Source: JAICMB01 sp035295125
GTDB lineage: Bacteria; Acidobacteriota; Terriglobia; Bryobacterales; Bryobacteraceae
Direction: 5' to 3'
Length of the DNA stretch: 48,702 nt
Assembly (NCBI GenBank): GCA_035295125.1
Contig: DATGJP010000082.1
Coordinates: 1 to 48,702, forward strand
Position 1 is the stretch's first letter; every line of letters begins with the position of its first letter. The notes under the pieces were generated by a model. The model was not told the DNA's origin. It saw nothing but the letters and a program-made list of their open reading frames with translations, and did no database searches. A program made the translations under genes and the position numbers. This document shows positions 48,163 through 48,702 of the stretch, piece by piece.

Positions 48163-48702
48163 TCACAAGAGCGGATGGAAGCAGGGTGGCGCGGGAGGTT
48201 TCGCTTGCGCGTTTCCGGCGAAGGGTCGCAGTGCCCGGACGCGACGTCCGTTCCAGTGGGTAGGTTTCTGAATGGCGGAAACCAGTTCCTCCAGCCTGTG
48301 GCTATCGTCCACTGTTGCCAGAGCATCGATGAGCCGGCCGTTGACGCCCTGCGACACCTGCACCCTCCGGTGCAGGTCGGCAATCCCTCGGCGCATGGTC
48401 CGCCATTGCAGATCCTCTTCCGGTCCCCCTTGTTTGGCTCGATAGCTTTTGAAGACCTCCGTCTTATTGATGGTCGTCTCGGCCGCCCGCATTACACTCC
48501 CCCGCTCATGGTAGGCCTTGTCGTAAAACTTGGTGGAATTGCCGTGCATCCAGAATTTCACCCGTTCTCCTTCCCGGTATTCCTTCAGGTTGCCCTGTAG
48601 CTGTCCATTGAAGGACTCCGGGATCCGTCCCTTTTGGGTGAGCCGTCTGCCGAAATACCGCAGCACGTCTCGGCAGGAGAAATCCGACACGGCATGCCGC
48701 AG
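48163..48702 (-). pseudogene. Fragment of a mobile-element-associated conserved protein
   Basis: The minus-strand frame is open to the right edge, so the start is outside the window. Readable blocks are SCRDVLRYFGRRL, KFYDKAYHERGSVMRAAETTIN, WRTMRRGIADLHRRVQVSQGVN and WNGRRVRALRPFAG. They match a conserved protein of around 450-500 residues, usually annotated as hypothetical or transposase-like and found in many copies per genome. The chain stops at 48163 with a short unrelated tail (KPPAPPCFHPLL) after RALRPF, where the family usually goes on, so this end is probably broken. No terminal inverted repeats were seen. The functional call is tentative. Confidence 0.5.

Overview
The window looks like a chromosomal piece of a GC-rich Acidobacterium, most likely of the Solibacter/Bryobacter group. 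This is inferred from gene content, not from a marker gene. The signs are two ADOP-type ABC permeases (one with a PadR regulator), two long Oar-like TonB-dependent receptors with an N-terminal carboxypeptidase-regulatory domain, a VWFA-related acidobacterial fragment, a PEP-CTERM protein, Tat-exported Gfo/Idh and TIM-barrel proteins, and many short intergenic palindromes.

Region 1 (about 1-8000) is a gene graveyard. It holds a transposase C-terminus, a cytochrome c, a frameshifted response-regulator receiver domain abutting a 5'-truncated secreted repeat gene, a TonB-receptor scrap, a PilZ-like ORF, a kelch protein, a DUF3489 gene split into two overlapping frames, a broken DUF2924 gene, and a truncated serine recombinase running into a VWFA-related fragment. 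Region 2 (8088-17771) is mostly intact: a small two-TM protein and a two-domain VOC protein diverge from padR-ADOP, followed by DUF5655, SYLF, PEP-CTERM, anmK and mutS. Region 3 (17772-24900) carries a large secreted GH44-like enzyme whose C-terminal modules match the truncated gene of region 1, a small helical protein, a second copy of the cytochrome c, a formaldehyde dehydrogenase-like enzyme and a DUF1440 membrane protein.

Region 4 (24886-38767) starts with an apparent operon of two M16 peptidase subunits and a LolA-like protein; the non-catalytic M16 subunit also has a LolA-like tail. Then come a YHS protein, a UPF0175/DUF3368 toxin-antitoxin pair, queC-queE, an MFS transporter, a TPR protein overlapping holB, a Tat-exported oxidoreductase/epimerase pair and a patatin. 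Region 5 (38756-48702) holds two Oar-like receptors flanking a second ADOP permease, a clear intrinsic terminator, and a fragment of a mobile-element-associated protein at the edge.

The items most worth a second look are the M16/M16-LolA/LolA operon, the palindrome family that also occurs inside the anmK reading frame and at the start of the GH44-like gene, the secreted repeat module shared by two loci, and the cytochrome c pair with conserved start regions. I did not find a CRISPR array, an rRNA gene or a convincing tRNA.
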